DNA of 50,220 bases from Clostridia bacterium (GCA_017441005.1 JAFSAM010000036.1:1-50220), one strand, 5' to 3'; counted from the first letter of the stretch, positions 16,024 through 24,619 are shown. Made by a program: numbers and translations. Notes: a model not told the origin generated them from the sequence alone.

Positions 16024-17304
16024 TTAATTCAATGTAAAATCGACTCTTGCCAATTCCCCACTTCCGCGACTTATTCCCGCTGTTAAAACAAGCGTATAAT
16101 CTCCGCTTCCGAGACCATCGAAGATCGAAGAAAAACTATTTCTTAATGATACCGTTCTGCTGTCCGGCATATTGTTTTTCAGCTTTGTCGCAACAACGTT
16201 TCCGTCCTTGTCCAAAATATCCATCTTTACAAACCTGATCGGAAAATTGGACTTTACAATACTTGTAAACGTCTTTTTAGCGACAACCGATGCAGTAATC
16301 TCTGTGTCAAGCAAAAGATAAGGTTTTTCCATCTCGCTTCTTTCCTTCGAATAGCTTTCGTAGGTCAAAGGAATATAGTACGTTTCATAAAGTTTCGAAA
16401 AAGAATAAGCGTGATCTACGTACCAGGTCGTATTTACTCCGTCTGTCCTCGTTGAATCAAATGCATTTGTCTGCTCAATAGTTTTAACCGTACTGCGCGA
16501 AGGATTCAGCTTACCTGCAGCATTTGTAACGATTACCGGGTCCTCAACGACCATTCTGACGTGAGACATTCCCTTCGTATCGTCCTTTTGGAGTATAAGA
16601 TCGCCTTTTTTAAGTTGAGAATAAGCAGCATAAATATCGCCCTGCGAGTTAGCGGCAATAATATCAGAAGTTTTTTTGACACCGTCGGGAACCTTATAGT
16701 CGCCAACGGTCTTTGCCTCAAATTCTTTGTAGCTCGGCATCAATACGTTAGTCGTGCCCGCAACATCCGGATCAAACTGCTGTGTGGCATTCTGTGTTGC
16801 CGAATAACAGCCGTTTCCCACAACGGAATTTGAGTCACCTGATTCCATACTGACCTTGCCGTCCTTATAAAAAAGCATAAACTCATCGAGGCTTGATTTG
16901 ACATTTGTGTATGTTATGCCGTGATAGGTCACACCCTTTTTGTATTCAAGACTAATGCTCCAGTTTTCAAATTTATCGACTACGCTAAAGCCGTTTTCAC
17001 ATACCCATTCAACCGATGCCTGCTCTCTCATATAATCCACTGCAACGTCTCTGAAATCCCCCTCAGGAAGGTCAAAAACAATGCATTTATAGTAATCATC
17101 GGGATTTATCGTGAGAATTCCGTCAGCATTTTCGGGTGTCTGAGTTGTCTCTACGGGAGTTTCTTCTGTATTTTCATTATCCAATTCGTTTGCTGTAGCA
17201 CCATCGTTGGCACTATCCGTTTCAACGTTTGCATCCTTTCCGCCGCAGGAGACTAAATATAGAGCACACAAAAGCGATACCAACAATAATTTTACGAATC
17301 TCAT
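16024..17304 (-). CDS. Paralogous lipoprotein 3 of 4 (possible NlpC/P60-like fold)
   Basis: A 426-residue lipoprotein with lipobox LVSC (Cys20) and an acidic Thr-rich linker to about 65. It keeps YHGITYTN, invariant Cys166 in GNGCYSATQNATQQF, LKKGDLI, His248 in SHVRMVVEDP, TIEQTNAFD and WYVDHAYS, then the beta-rich C-domain with SNFPIRFV and LVLTAGISRG. Proline of the Y-x-G-x-P motif is replaced by Thr here. GGAGG lies 7 bases before the ATG. The gene is divergent from the AraC regulator at 17479, again with a shared -10. Function unknown. Confidence 0.8.
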   Translation of the reverse strand: MRFVKLLLVSLLCALYLVSCGGKDANVETDSANDGATANELDNENTEETPVETTQTPENADGILTINPDDYYKCIVFDLPEGDFRDVAVDYMREQASVEWVCENGFSVVDKFENWSISLEYKKGVTYHGITYTNVKSSLDEFMLFYKDGKVSMESGDSNSVVGNGCYSATQNATQQFDPDVAGTTNVLMPSYKEFEAKTVGDYKVPDGVKKTSDIIAANSQGDIYAAYSQLKKGDLILQKDDTKGMSHVRMVVEDPVIVTNAAGKLNPSRSTVKTIEQTNAFDSTRTDGVNTTWYVDHAYSFSKLYETYYIPLTYESYSKERSEMEKPYLLLDTEITASVVAKKTFTSIVKSNFPIRFVKMDILDKDGNVVATKLKNNMPDSRTVSLRNSFSSIFDGLGSGDYTLVLTAGISRGSGELARVDFTLN

Positions 17305-17352
17305 AATATAACCTCCGATATATAAGCACCTAAATGTTTTTCTATTTTGCCA

Positions 17353-17381
17353 TTGACAACAACCTGATACACTTATATAAT
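17353..17381 (+). promoter_or_regulatory. Consensus promoter of AraC regulator 3
   Basis: TTGACA (17353-17358), exactly 17 bases, TATAAT (17376-17381), a full consensus match at both hexamers. Confidence 0.85.
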
Positions 17382-17405
17382 ACTTTATATAAGCGAATTA
17401 TTCAA
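17377..17405 (-). promoter_or_regulatory. Promoter of lipoprotein 3, sharing its -10 with the opposite promoter
   Basis: On the minus strand TTGAAT (17405-17400), 17 bases, TATTAT (17382-17377). The heptamer TATAATA at 17376-17382 is used on both strands, the same arrangement as at 14035-14041. An alternative minus-strand -10 (TATAAA) lies a little upstream. Confidence 0.6.
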
Positions 17406-17478
17406 TTAACAATATCGCCAATAAAAAATTATTTTTTTAACTATTTGGCTTTTTTGATAAAAAAAGGATGCTTCGATT

Positions 17479-18264
17479 ATGAATTCATTAAACAGAATGT
17501 TCTATTATTTGCACCATACCGGATATAATATTCCCAAAACGTCAAAGATCAAGATAGGCTTCAACCACTTGACTTTTGTCCTCGAAGGCAGCTTCAAGTA
17601 TACCGCAAACGGAAAAGAATATACGGTCGAAAAAAACGATGCTCTACTCCTCCCCGTCGGCACATACAGAGAAAGACTGCAAATAAAAGAAAAGGTCACC
17701 TACGTCATTTTCAACTACCGTTCAACAAACGTAAACGAGCTTAAAGACACAGTTTTTTTCAAAAATGGCGTAAACGACCAGATCAGAAAGCTTATCGCAG
17801 CTTGTCCGTGCACTGTTTTTACTGAAAACCAAAGCAAAGATAACTCTCACGACTCAAGAAAAAAACAAGCAATACTGCAAAATCTGTTTGAATGTGTGCT
17901 GATAGAGCTGTTCGATTCACTTCACCGACAGACGCAAAACCCACATATCGTTTCCGCAATAAAATATATAAATGAGAACATTACCTCACCATTGACCCTC
18001 GATGATGTTTGCCGAGCGATCCATCTGTCCAAATCATACACCACACGACTCTTCAAAAAAGAAATGAACATCACGGTTTCCGAATTTATCAACGGGCAAA
18101 AGCTCGATCTTGCAAAGAATTTGTTGAGCATCGATGAGCTTTCGCTTCACGAGATATCCTCAAGATTAGGATATGAAAACTACTGTTATTTTTCAAAAAT
18201 ATTTAAAGAAAAATTCGGAGTATCACCCTTAAAGATGAAAAAGGAAACCGAAAAAAGAAACTAA
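17479..18264 (+). CDS. AraC-family regulator 3 of 4 (cupin sensor)
   Basis: The 261-residue protein has a cupin-like N-domain (FNHLTFVLEGSF, EKNDALLLPVGT) and AraC C-domain (HLSKSYTTRLFKKE, ISSRLGYENYCYFSKIFKEKFG). AAAAAGGATG precedes the ATG. It is divergent from lipoprotein 3, its likely target, and convergent with lipoprotein 4. Its sensor domain is closest to regulator 1. Confidence 0.9.
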   Translation: MNSLNRMFYYLHHTGYNIPKTSKIKIGFNHLTFVLEGSFKYTANGKEYTVEKNDALLLPVGTYRERLQIKEKVTYVIFNYRSTNVNELKDTVFFKNGVNDQIRKLIAACPCTVFTENQSKDNSHDSRKKQAILQNLFECVLIELFDSLHRQTQNPHIVSAIKYINENITSPLTLDDVCRAIHLSKSYTTRLFKKEMNITVSEFINGQKLDLAKNLLSIDELSLHEISSRLGYENYCYFSKIFKEKFGVSPLKMKKETEKRN

Positions 18265-18290
18265 AAAAGCCCCTAAAAAGGGGCTTTTAA
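18265..18290. terminator. Bidirectional terminator between AraC 3 and lipoprotein 4
   Basis: AAAAGCCCC (18265-18273) pairs perfectly with GGGGCTTTT (18280-18288), loop TAAAAA. Confidence 0.85.
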
Positions 18291-18302
18291 TTATGCTCAA
18301 AA

Positions 18303-19583
18303 TTATGCGGGAAGTGTGAAGTCAACTCTTGCAAGCTCTGCTGAATCTATCGCAATACCACCCGTAACGACCAAAGTGTAGTCACCCGGCTTTACATCTT
18401 TGAAAAGATCGGAAAAATGGTTTCTCAAAGGTACGGATCTTGTATCTGCCATGTCCCCCTTGATCATAGAAGAAACAACTACACCGCTCTTGTCAACAAT
18501 GTCGAGCTGAACGTAACGGAGAGGGAAATTAGATCTTACAGCACCGTTAAAAGTCTTCTTTGCCAAAACCTCAGGCTTGATAGCCTCGTCGAGAAGAATA
18601 TAAGGGACTTCCATTTCGCTTCGAGGTTTACTGTAGCTTTCGAGAGTCAACGGAATATAGTTGGTTTCATAAAGCTTTGTAAACGAATAAATATGATCAA
18701 CAAACCACGTTGTCTTTACACCGTCTGTCCTCTGTGAATCAAAAGCATTTGTTTGCTCTATCGTCTTTACAGAACATCTTGAAGGAATGACCTTTCCTGT
18801 CGCGTTGGTATAAACAGTAGGATCTTCTACCAAAACGCGGAAATGAGAGGTGCTTTTCAAGGTATCACGGGTCATAATTATATCACCCTTCTGCAACTGC
18901 ATATAGGCTTTATACATAACCTCTTCGCCATTTGCTTCCTTAATATCAAGAGTTCTCTTTGGACTTTTGGGAATCTTATAGTCACCGCAGATCACAGCCT
19001 GAAACTCTTTAGTTCCCGGCATCATCTCATTCGAGGTCCCGGCTACTGTAGGATCAAACTGCTGGATCGAATTCATTATAGAAGAAATACACTGAACACC
19101 GTATACTGTTTTCCAACTGCTGGATTTTGCGGTATAAGTTCCGTCCACAAGCGCATTCTGAAACTGAATGTAGCTCACCTTTGTATCTGCATAAGGTATT
19201 CCGTAATATGTTTGACCCTTCTTAAAATCAAGAGCAATCCCCCAGTGATCCCACTCTTCGGATACGCTGAAGTCTTCACCGCAAACCCATTCAATCGATG
19301 ACTGCTTTCTCATGTAATCAACGATCACGTCTCTGAAGTTACCTTCAGGAAGCATAAATTCGACAACCTTGTAATACTTTGCCTTTTGTTCTGCAGATAA
19401 TCGAATAGCCTCTTCACCATCGGGAATAATACCGTCGTTTGGTGCAATATCTTCCTCTGTCACAGCGGTATCATCAACATCAGTCTCTATAGGGTCGATC
19501 TCAACCTTCTCAGAATCGCCACTGCACGCAACAAGCAATACAACTACCATTAAAACAAGTAATACAGATCCAAATTTTTTCAA
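18303..19583 (-). CDS. Paralogous lipoprotein 4 of 4 (possible NlpC/P60-like fold)
   Basis: A 426-residue lipoprotein with lipobox LVAC (Cys20) and an acidic linker to about 62. It keeps YYGIPYADTKVSYIQF, invariant Cys165 in GVQCISSIMNSIQQF, QKGDIIM, His247 in SHFRVLVEDP, TIEQTNAFD and WFVDHIYS, then the C-domain with SNFPLRYV and LVVTGGIAIDSAEL. The start is TTG with a GGGGTG site 6 bases upstream. Its N-terminal half is strikingly like lipoprotein 1, the other end of the array, which argues for duplication within the locus. It is divergent from AraC regulator 4. Function unknown. Confidence 0.8.
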   Translation of the reverse strand: MKKFGSVLLVLMVVVLLVACSGDSEKVEIDPIETDVDDTAVTEEDIAPNDGIIPDGEEAIRLSAEQKAKYYKVVEFMLPEGNFRDVIVDYMRKQSSIEWVCGEDFSVSEEWDHWGIALDFKKGQTYYGIPYADTKVSYIQFQNALVDGTYTAKSSSWKTVYGVQCISSIMNSIQQFDPTVAGTSNEMMPGTKEFQAVICGDYKIPKSPKRTLDIKEANGEEVMYKAYMQLQKGDIIMTRDTLKSTSHFRVLVEDPTVYTNATGKVIPSRCSVKTIEQTNAFDSQRTDGVKTTWFVDHIYSFTKLYETNYIPLTLESYSKPRSEMEVPYILLDEAIKPEVLAKKTFNGAVRSNFPLRYVQLDIVDKSGVVVSSMIKGDMADTRSVPLRNHFSDLFKDVKPGDYTLVVTGGIAIDSAELARVDFTLPA

Positions 19584-19690
19584 TTAACACACCCCATCTT
19601 CGCACAATTACTACGAATTAAATTAAGTACTACCTATAAAAACCGGGTTCAAACTTCATAACACAAGGATTTTTTCACATTCAATTATAT

Positions 19691-19720
19691 ATTATAATAG
19701 GATATTTTTGCAATGCACAA
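19691..19720 (-). promoter_or_regulatory. Probable promoter of lipoprotein 4
   Basis: On the minus strand TTGTGC (19720-19715), 18 bases, TATAAT (19696-19691). The TATAATA heptamer is again present (19693-19699), but no good opposite -35 was found. Confidence 0.5.
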
Positions 19721-19897
19721 TATTATCCGTACCATCGTTTTTTTGCACAATTTTAATCACACAAACACAATTTACAATTTCTTAAAAAATATCTTATTTT
19801 TTGTGTTTTTATTTTAATGAGATAAAAATACCCCTAAAAATTGTACAAATCAATAAGATTTTTCTCTCTTTTTTTCTATAAGAATTAAATATCCTTG

Positions 19898-19926
19898 TTG
19901 ACAACTTCATTTTTTTAAGTTATAAT
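19898..19926 (+). promoter_or_regulatory. Consensus promoter of AraC regulator 4
   Basis: TTGACA (19898-19903), exactly 17 bases, TATAAT (19921-19926). The leader to the ATG at 20015 is about 80 bases, similar to regulators 1-3. Confidence 0.85.
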
Positions 19927-20014
19927 TTATGCATTGGCTATACTTTCTTCCCACAAAATCCCCCCAAAACATAGCCTCTTGTATTTTCAATTTTTTAACA
20001 TAAGAGGGTTAAAA

Positions 20015-20788
20015 ATGTATATTGTAAAAAAGCTGTGTCATTATTCAAATTATTCGGTTTCTCAACATATAAAAATGGAAAAATCGAAAATACCGTTTTA
20101 CCATCTTGTTTTTCTTTTTAAAGGTGAAATGACGTATATCGTAGACGGTACACCTTATACACTCACAGAAAACGACGCGATCCTTCTTCCTCCGGGCTCT
20201 ATTCGGGAAAGAGAAAAAGGCACCGCCCCGTCAAAATACATAATATACAACTTTAGAACCTATGAAAACGACCCATTGAAAGACCTTGACATCCTTCTGA
20301 AAAATGCAATAACCCCAAATATAAAAAAGCTTTTGACGCTCTATCCCTACAGCTATAATACAAATGCTTCGAAAGAAAAAACAGAGGTCAACAAAACCGT
20401 CGCAATAATCTATAATATCTTGAATTGCATATTGCTCGAGCTGCTCGACTCGAACAGATATGATATACGTAATCCTCACGTACTTAACGCAATCAATTAT
20501 ATAAACGATCACATTACCTCCCCGCTTTCCTTGAACGAAGTCAGTGAAGCTATACACATTTCAAAGGAATACACTGCAAAAATATTTAAGGAAGAGACAG
20601 GCAAAACAGTTTCCGAATATATAAACGAGCAAAAGATGAATATCGCAAAGGATATGCTTTCGAGCAACGAAGTCTCACTCAGAGATACTGCTTTGGCTCT
20701 CGGGTACGAAAACTACAGCTATTTTTCAAGAGTGTTCAAAAAGCATTTTAACGCATCCCCGGCAAAAGTAAAAAACTCATTGAAATAA
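20015..20788 (+). CDS. AraC-family regulator 4 of 4 (cupin sensor)
   Basis: The 257-residue protein has a cupin-like N-domain (FYHLVFLFKGEM, TENDAILLPPGS) and AraC C-domain (HISKEYTAKIFKEETG, LGYENYSYFSRVFKKHF). I chose the ATG at 20015 because AAGAGGG precedes it by 6 bases; the frame is open further upstream but overlaps the promoter. It is divergent from lipoprotein 4, its likely target, and closest to regulator 2 in the sensor domain. Confidence 0.9.
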   Translation: MYIVKKLCHYSNYSVSQHIKMEKSKIPFYHLVFLFKGEMTYIVDGTPYTLTENDAILLPPGSIREREKGTAPSKYIIYNFRTYENDPLKDLDILLKNAITPNIKKLLTLYPYSYNTNASKEKTEVNKTVAIIYNILNCILLELLDSNRYDIRNPHVLNAINYINDHITSPLSLNEVSEAIHISKEYTAKIFKEETGKTVSEYINEQKMNIAKDMLSSNEVSLRDTALALGYENYSYFSRVFKKHFNASPAKVKNSLK

Positions 20789-20817
20789 AATTTGCCGAAT
20801 TATCTGCAAAAAACAAT

Positions 20818-20853
20818 AAACGGAGTATATATTCTTTCATATACTCCGTTTTT
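20818..20853. terminator. Bidirectional terminator between AraC 4 and pfkA
   Basis: AAACGGAGTATAT (20818-20830) pairs perfectly with ATATACTCCGTTT (20839-20851), then a T-run, between convergent genes. Confidence 0.88.
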
Positions 20854-20860
20854 TTCGTTG

Positions 20861-21835
20861 TTATAACGAAAGGATCTGCATTGCATCGATCACCTCTGAA
20901 TCAATGCATTTTTTCATTTGAAGCGCCTCTTCTATATCGATCGCAACGATCTTGTCACCCTTTTGTGCCATAACCTTATTGCACTCACCGTTGCAAAGCA
21001 TATCTATGGCTTTAACAGACATCAAGGATGCGGTAACCCTGTCCCTTACAGTTGGACTTCCGCCTCGCTGAATATACCCGAGAATAGAAACAGTAGGCTT
21101 GATATCAAGCTTTTCTTTTATTTGCTCAGCAAGCCACATACTGTCGGTTGCCCCCTCAGCAACAACGATTATGTAATCTTTTTTTCCTCTGTTTCGGCAA
21201 TTGATAATAGGTATTATAACGTCGTTGTTCAAATCGAATTCTTTTTCGGGAAGAATTGCGACCTCCGCCCCGTCTGCTATTGCCGAGTTTATAGCAATAT
21301 ATCCAGCATCCCTACCCATAACCTCAATTATGCTGCATCTTTCGTGTGAATATGCCGTATCTTTTATTTTGTCGATCGCATCTTTAACTGTATTGAGCGC
21401 TGTATCATATCCGATCGTGTAATCGGTACAACCGATATCATTGTCAATGGTTGCAGGTACTCCCATTACCTTTACACCAAGTCTTGCAAGATCCCTGGCG
21501 CCCCTGAATGAACCGTCTCCTCCAATGACCAAGATTGCGTCAAGTCTGAAAATATCTACCATGTTTTTTGCTCGCAATAGGCCTGCTTCGGTCGAAAACT
21601 CCTTCGATCTTGCCGTACGAAGTATGGTACCGCCCTTTGAAATTATGTCCGAGACAGAGCGAAGACTCATCTCGCGCATGACCCCATCCATAAGTCCGCA
21701 ATATCCGCCTTCGATCCCGATCATTTCACATCCGTGAGATATTCCCGCTCTTACAGCGGCTCTGATTGCAGCATTCATTCCCGGAGCATCTCCGCCTGAC
21801 GTTAGCACTCCTATTCTTTTGACGTTTCCTGACAT
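20861..21835 (-). CDS. pfkA: 6-phosphofructokinase (first paralog)
   Basis: The 324-residue cytoplasmic enzyme phosphorylates fructose-6-phosphate in glycolysis. Visible motifs are LTSGGDAPGMN (nucleotide loop), GGDGSFRG, the catalytic PATIDNDI, EVMGRDAGYIA, and RGGSPT for substrate binding. GGDG rather than GGDD, and Ala rather than Lys before TIDND, point to ATP rather than pyrophosphate as donor. Length fits the bacterial PfkA class. AGGAGGT lies upstream of the ATG. It is a single-gene unit, convergent with the AraC array; a longer second paralog is at 36046. Confidence 0.95.
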   Translation of the reverse strand: MSGNVKRIGVLTSGGDAPGMNAAIRAAVRAGISHGCEMIGIEGGYCGLMDGVMREMSLRSVSDIISKGGTILRTARSKEFSTEAGLLRAKNMVDIFRLDAILVIGGDGSFRGARDLARLGVKVMGVPATIDNDIGCTDYTIGYDTALNTVKDAIDKIKDTAYSHERCSIIEVMGRDAGYIAINSAIADGAEVAILPEKEFDLNNDVIIPIINCRNRGKKDYIIVVAEGATDSMWLAEQIKEKLDIKPTVSILGYIQRGGSPTVRDRVTASLMSVKAIDMLCNGECNKVMAQKGDKIVAIDIEEALQMKKCIDSEVIDAMQILSL

Positions 21836-22041
21836 GATTTTACCTCCTATAGCTTAGCATCCTTATTATCACTTGAATTATACACCTATTCTCCATTTCA
21901 AATCAACAAATATTTTTATGTTTTTGTAAAACGAATCATTTTTGCAAAAATATCAATGCAAAAAACATTTATTTGACAAACCATCACAATAAATACATTA
22001 TTATTTTTTATAAATTCATTCAAAATAACCCGATAATTATA

Positions 22042-22070
22042 TTGACTTTGATGGGAATATTTGTTAGAAT
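22042..22070 (+). promoter_or_regulatory. Promoter of the Gfo/Idh/MocA pair
   Basis: TTGACT (22042-22047), 17 bases, TAGAAT (22065-22070), with an extended -10 TG at 22062-22063. Confidence 0.75.
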
Positions 22071-22115
22071 ATACTTAACCATATTTAATTTTTTTACATG
22101 GAAGGAAACATTATC

Positions 22116-23192
22116 ATGGAAAAGAAAATTCTTAATGTAGGCGTTATTTCCTGCAGCGGTATGGCTGAAGGCCACATGAAGGGCGTAATCGCTCATCCCC
22201 AGGCTAAGCTCGTTGCAGTATGTGACATCGACCTTGAAAAAGCAAAAACAGTTGCCGCAAGACGTGGTGTCAGCCGTGTATATCAGGACTACAAGGAGCT
22301 CCTTGCACAGCCCGATATCGATGCTGTAATCATTGTTACTCCCGACCACCTTCACAGAGAAATGGCTGTTGCCGCTCTCGAAGCAGGCAAGCACGTTCTT
22401 TGCGAAAAGCCTCTTGCTCTTAACAGAGATGACCTCCAGGCTATCGCAGACGCTGTAAAGAAGTCCGACAAGAAGTTTATGGTTGGCCAGATTGCTCGTT
22501 ACACCCCTTCATTCAAGCTTGCTAAAGATATAATGAACCGTGGCGAGATCGGTGACATCGTATTTATAGAAACAGAGTATGCTCACAACTACGAAAAGAT
22601 CCTCAAGGCTTGCGAGGACTGGAAGGCTGATCCCGCAAGATGGAGATCCAACCCCGAAAGAAACGGCGTTGTAGGCGGCGGCTGCCATGCAGTTGACCTT
22701 CTCCGTTGGCTCATCGGTGCTGACCCCGAAGAGGTTAGAGCTTATTCCACCAAAAAGATCTTCACAGACCTTCCCTATGACGATACACACATCGCTCTCA
22801 TGAAGTTCCCCAACAACATTATGACAAAGGTATTCATTTCTGTAAGCTGTAAGCGTAACTACACTATGCGTACCTGCATCTACGGTACAAAGGGTACTAT
22901 CGTTTGCGACAACAAGAATGCTCAGATGAGCGTTTACAGATCAGAAATCGCAGGTGCAACAGTCGGTTCTCTTATTCCCGACAAACCCAACTCCGAGGTT
23001 GAGGTCAAGTACCCCGTTGCGATCAACAATCACAATGCTACCGCTGAATTCGAAGAATTCGCAAGCATCGTTCTCAACGATAAAGAGGTTTCCACGACAG
23101 TATACGAGGGTGCAAAGACCGTTGCAGCTTGTTTTGCTATCTGCGAAGCTGCTGAAAAGGGCCAGCCTGTTATCCCCGATTACAATTTCTGA
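22116..23192 (+). CDS. Gfo/Idh/MocA-family oxidoreductase (first of a tandem pair)
   Basis: The 358-residue protein has an N-terminal Rossmann domain and a C-terminal substrate domain. The family's EKP motif (CEKPLAL, Lys98) and GGGCHAVDLLRW (His191, Asp194) are present, so it should be an active NAD(P)-dependent sugar or inositol dehydrogenase-like enzyme. The dinucleotide loop reads ISCSGMAEGH where most relatives have a GxGxxG-type loop. I chose the ATG at 22116, 10 bases after GGAAGG and matching the start of the paralog; the ATG at 22098 overlaps that site. The substrate cannot be named from sequence. Confidence 0.9.
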   Translation: MEKKILNVGVISCSGMAEGHMKGVIAHPQAKLVAVCDIDLEKAKTVAARRGVSRVYQDYKELLAQPDIDAVIIVTPDHLHREMAVAALEAGKHVLCEKPLALNRDDLQAIADAVKKSDKKFMVGQIARYTPSFKLAKDIMNRGEIGDIVFIETEYAHNYEKILKACEDWKADPARWRSNPERNGVVGGGCHAVDLLRWLIGADPEEVRAYSTKKIFTDLPYDDTHIALMKFPNNIMTKVFISVSCKRNYTMRTCIYGTKGTIVCDNKNAQMSVYRSEIAGATVGSLIPDKPNSEVEVKYPVAINNHNATAEFEEFASIVLNDKEVSTTVYEGAKTVAACFAICEAAEKGQPVIPDYNF

Positions 23193-23220
23193 TTGAATGA
23201 GCTGAAAGGAATTAATTATC

Positions 23221-24273
23221 ATGGAAAAAAATATTATTAAAGTAGGCGTCATCTCCTGCAGTAATATGGCTATAGGTCATATGAGAGGTGTAATCCGCCA
23301 CCCCAAAGCAGAGCTTGTTGCTATTTGCGATACAGACGTTGAAAAGATGAATAGAGTCGGCGATATGTTCGGCATCGAAAGAAGATACGAAAACTATAAG
23401 GACCTCCTTGCTCAGGAAGACATTGATGCTGTAATCATTGTTACTCCCGACAAGCTCCACAAGGATATGGCTGTTGACGCTCTTGCAGCAAACAAGCACG
23501 TTCTCTGTGAAAAGCCCCTCGCTTTGACAAGAGAAGATTGCGTTGATATCGCTAATGCTGTTAAGAAGTCCGACAGAAAGTTTATGGTAGGTCAGATCTG
23601 CCGTTACACTCCCGCATTTAAGGCTGCTAAGGAGATCATTGACAGAGGCGAGATCGGCGAGCTTATGTTCGTTGAATCCGAGTATGCTCATGACTACGAA
23701 AAGATACTTAAGCCCGGTAACTGGAGATGGGATCCCCTCAGAAACGGCGTTGTCGGCGGCGGTTGCCACGCAGTTGACCTTCTCCGTTGGGTAGCAGGTG
23801 ACCCCGAAGAGGTTCAGGCTTACTCCAACCACAAGATCTTCGATCCCGCACTTCCCTACGACGATACAACCATCGCTATCATGAAGTTCCCCAACAACAT
23901 TATCGGTAAGGTATTCGTTTCCGTTGCTTGTAAGAGAGAATACACAATGCGTTCACTCTTCTACGGCACAAAGGGTACTATCATTTGCGACAACAAGTCC
24001 AACAAGTTCGAGCTCTTTAAGACAAACGTTAACGAGACCACGACAGAGGGACTTATGCCTAAGCAGTTGAACACCGAAATTCCGATCGAGATTCCCGTTG
24101 CGATCAACAACCACAACGCTTCCGCTGAGTTCGAAGAGTTTGCAAGCATCATTCTCAACGACAAGGAAGTTACCACGACTGTATATGAAGGCGCAAAGAC
24201 GGTTGCCGCTTGCTTCGCTATCGTTGAAGCAGCTGAAACAGGCAAGGTCGTTGTTCCCAACTACGAGTTCTGA
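23221..24273 (+). CDS. Gfo/Idh/MocA-family oxidoreductase (second of a tandem pair)
   Basis: The 350-residue paralog of the gene just upstream follows after 28 bases and is clearly a tandem duplicate. It has the same modified loop ISCSNMAIGH, EKP motif (CEKPLAL) and GGGCHAVDLLRW. It lacks about eight residues before that motif and differs in the presumed pocket, so the two may act on related sugars or form a heteromer. An AAGGAA site precedes the ATG. A strong terminator closes the two-gene operon. Confidence 0.9.
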   Translation: MEKNIIKVGVISCSNMAIGHMRGVIRHPKAELVAICDTDVEKMNRVGDMFGIERRYENYKDLLAQEDIDAVIIVTPDKLHKDMAVDALAANKHVLCEKPLALTREDCVDIANAVKKSDRKFMVGQICRYTPAFKAAKEIIDRGEIGELMFVESEYAHDYEKILKPGNWRWDPLRNGVVGGGCHAVDLLRWVAGDPEEVQAYSNHKIFDPALPYDDTTIAIMKFPNNIIGKVFVSVACKREYTMRSLFYGTKGTIICDNKSNKFELFKTNVNETTTEGLMPKQLNTEIPIEIPVAINNHNASAEFEEFASIILNDKEVTTTVYEGAKTVAACFAIVEAAETGKVVVPNYEF

Positions 24274-24289
24274 TTCAACTAAAAAAATT

Positions 24290-24324
24290 AACACACACCA
24301 CTTCAACATGGTGTGTGTTTTTTT
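24290..24324 (+). terminator. Terminator of the oxidoreductase operon
   Basis: AACACACACCA (24290-24300) pairs with TGGTGTGTGTT (24309-24319), then a T-run. Confidence 0.88.
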
Positions 24325-24366
24325 GTCCTTATGAATACGCTCTTCAGCGGATCGCCCCTTCCCTTT

Positions 24367-24606
24367 TTATAAACCTAAAAGATATTCGGGAGTCACGTTC
24401 AGAACCTTACAAAGCACCAACAGCTCATAATCTGCAACAAAGCGTGTTCCAAGCTCAATTCTGCTTATGCTGTCTCTCTCGATGATCACTCCCTCGAGCT
24501 GAAGCTTTGCGGCAAGATTCTCCTGAGAAAGATCAAGCTTCTTCCGCGCTTCGGCTACTCTACGTCCGCAAATATTTTTCTTACCTTTATAATCGTAAAT
24601 CTTCAT
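24367..24606 (-). CDS. Small XRE-family helix-turn-helix regulator
   Basis: The 79-residue protein is a single Cro/CI-type DNA-binding domain: RVAEARKKLDLSQENLAAKL (helices 1-3) and DSISRIELG, followed by VLCKVLNVTPEYLLG. No sensor domain is present. The ATG at 24606 begins MKIYDYKG; a frame extension to 24654 runs into the divergent control region and is rejected. It is divergent from a small AbrB-like gene, with two repeated operator-like sequences between and upstream of them. Confidence 0.8.
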   Translation of the reverse strand: MKIYDYKGKKNICGRRVAEARKKLDLSQENLAAKLQLEGVIIERDSISRIELGTRFVADYELLVLCKVLNVTPEYLLGL

Positions 24607-24619
24607 AATCCACCGCCAA

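Larger units (their letters stand above)
19584..20014. other. 431-base divergent control region of lipoprotein 4 and AraC regulator 4
   Basis: No gene is seen. The region is very AT-rich. It holds the minus-strand promoter near 19691-19720, the plus-strand promoter at 19898-19926, and about 180 bases between them with long A and T runs. This pair differs from the other two in that its promoters are separate rather than overlapping. Confidence 0.6.
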
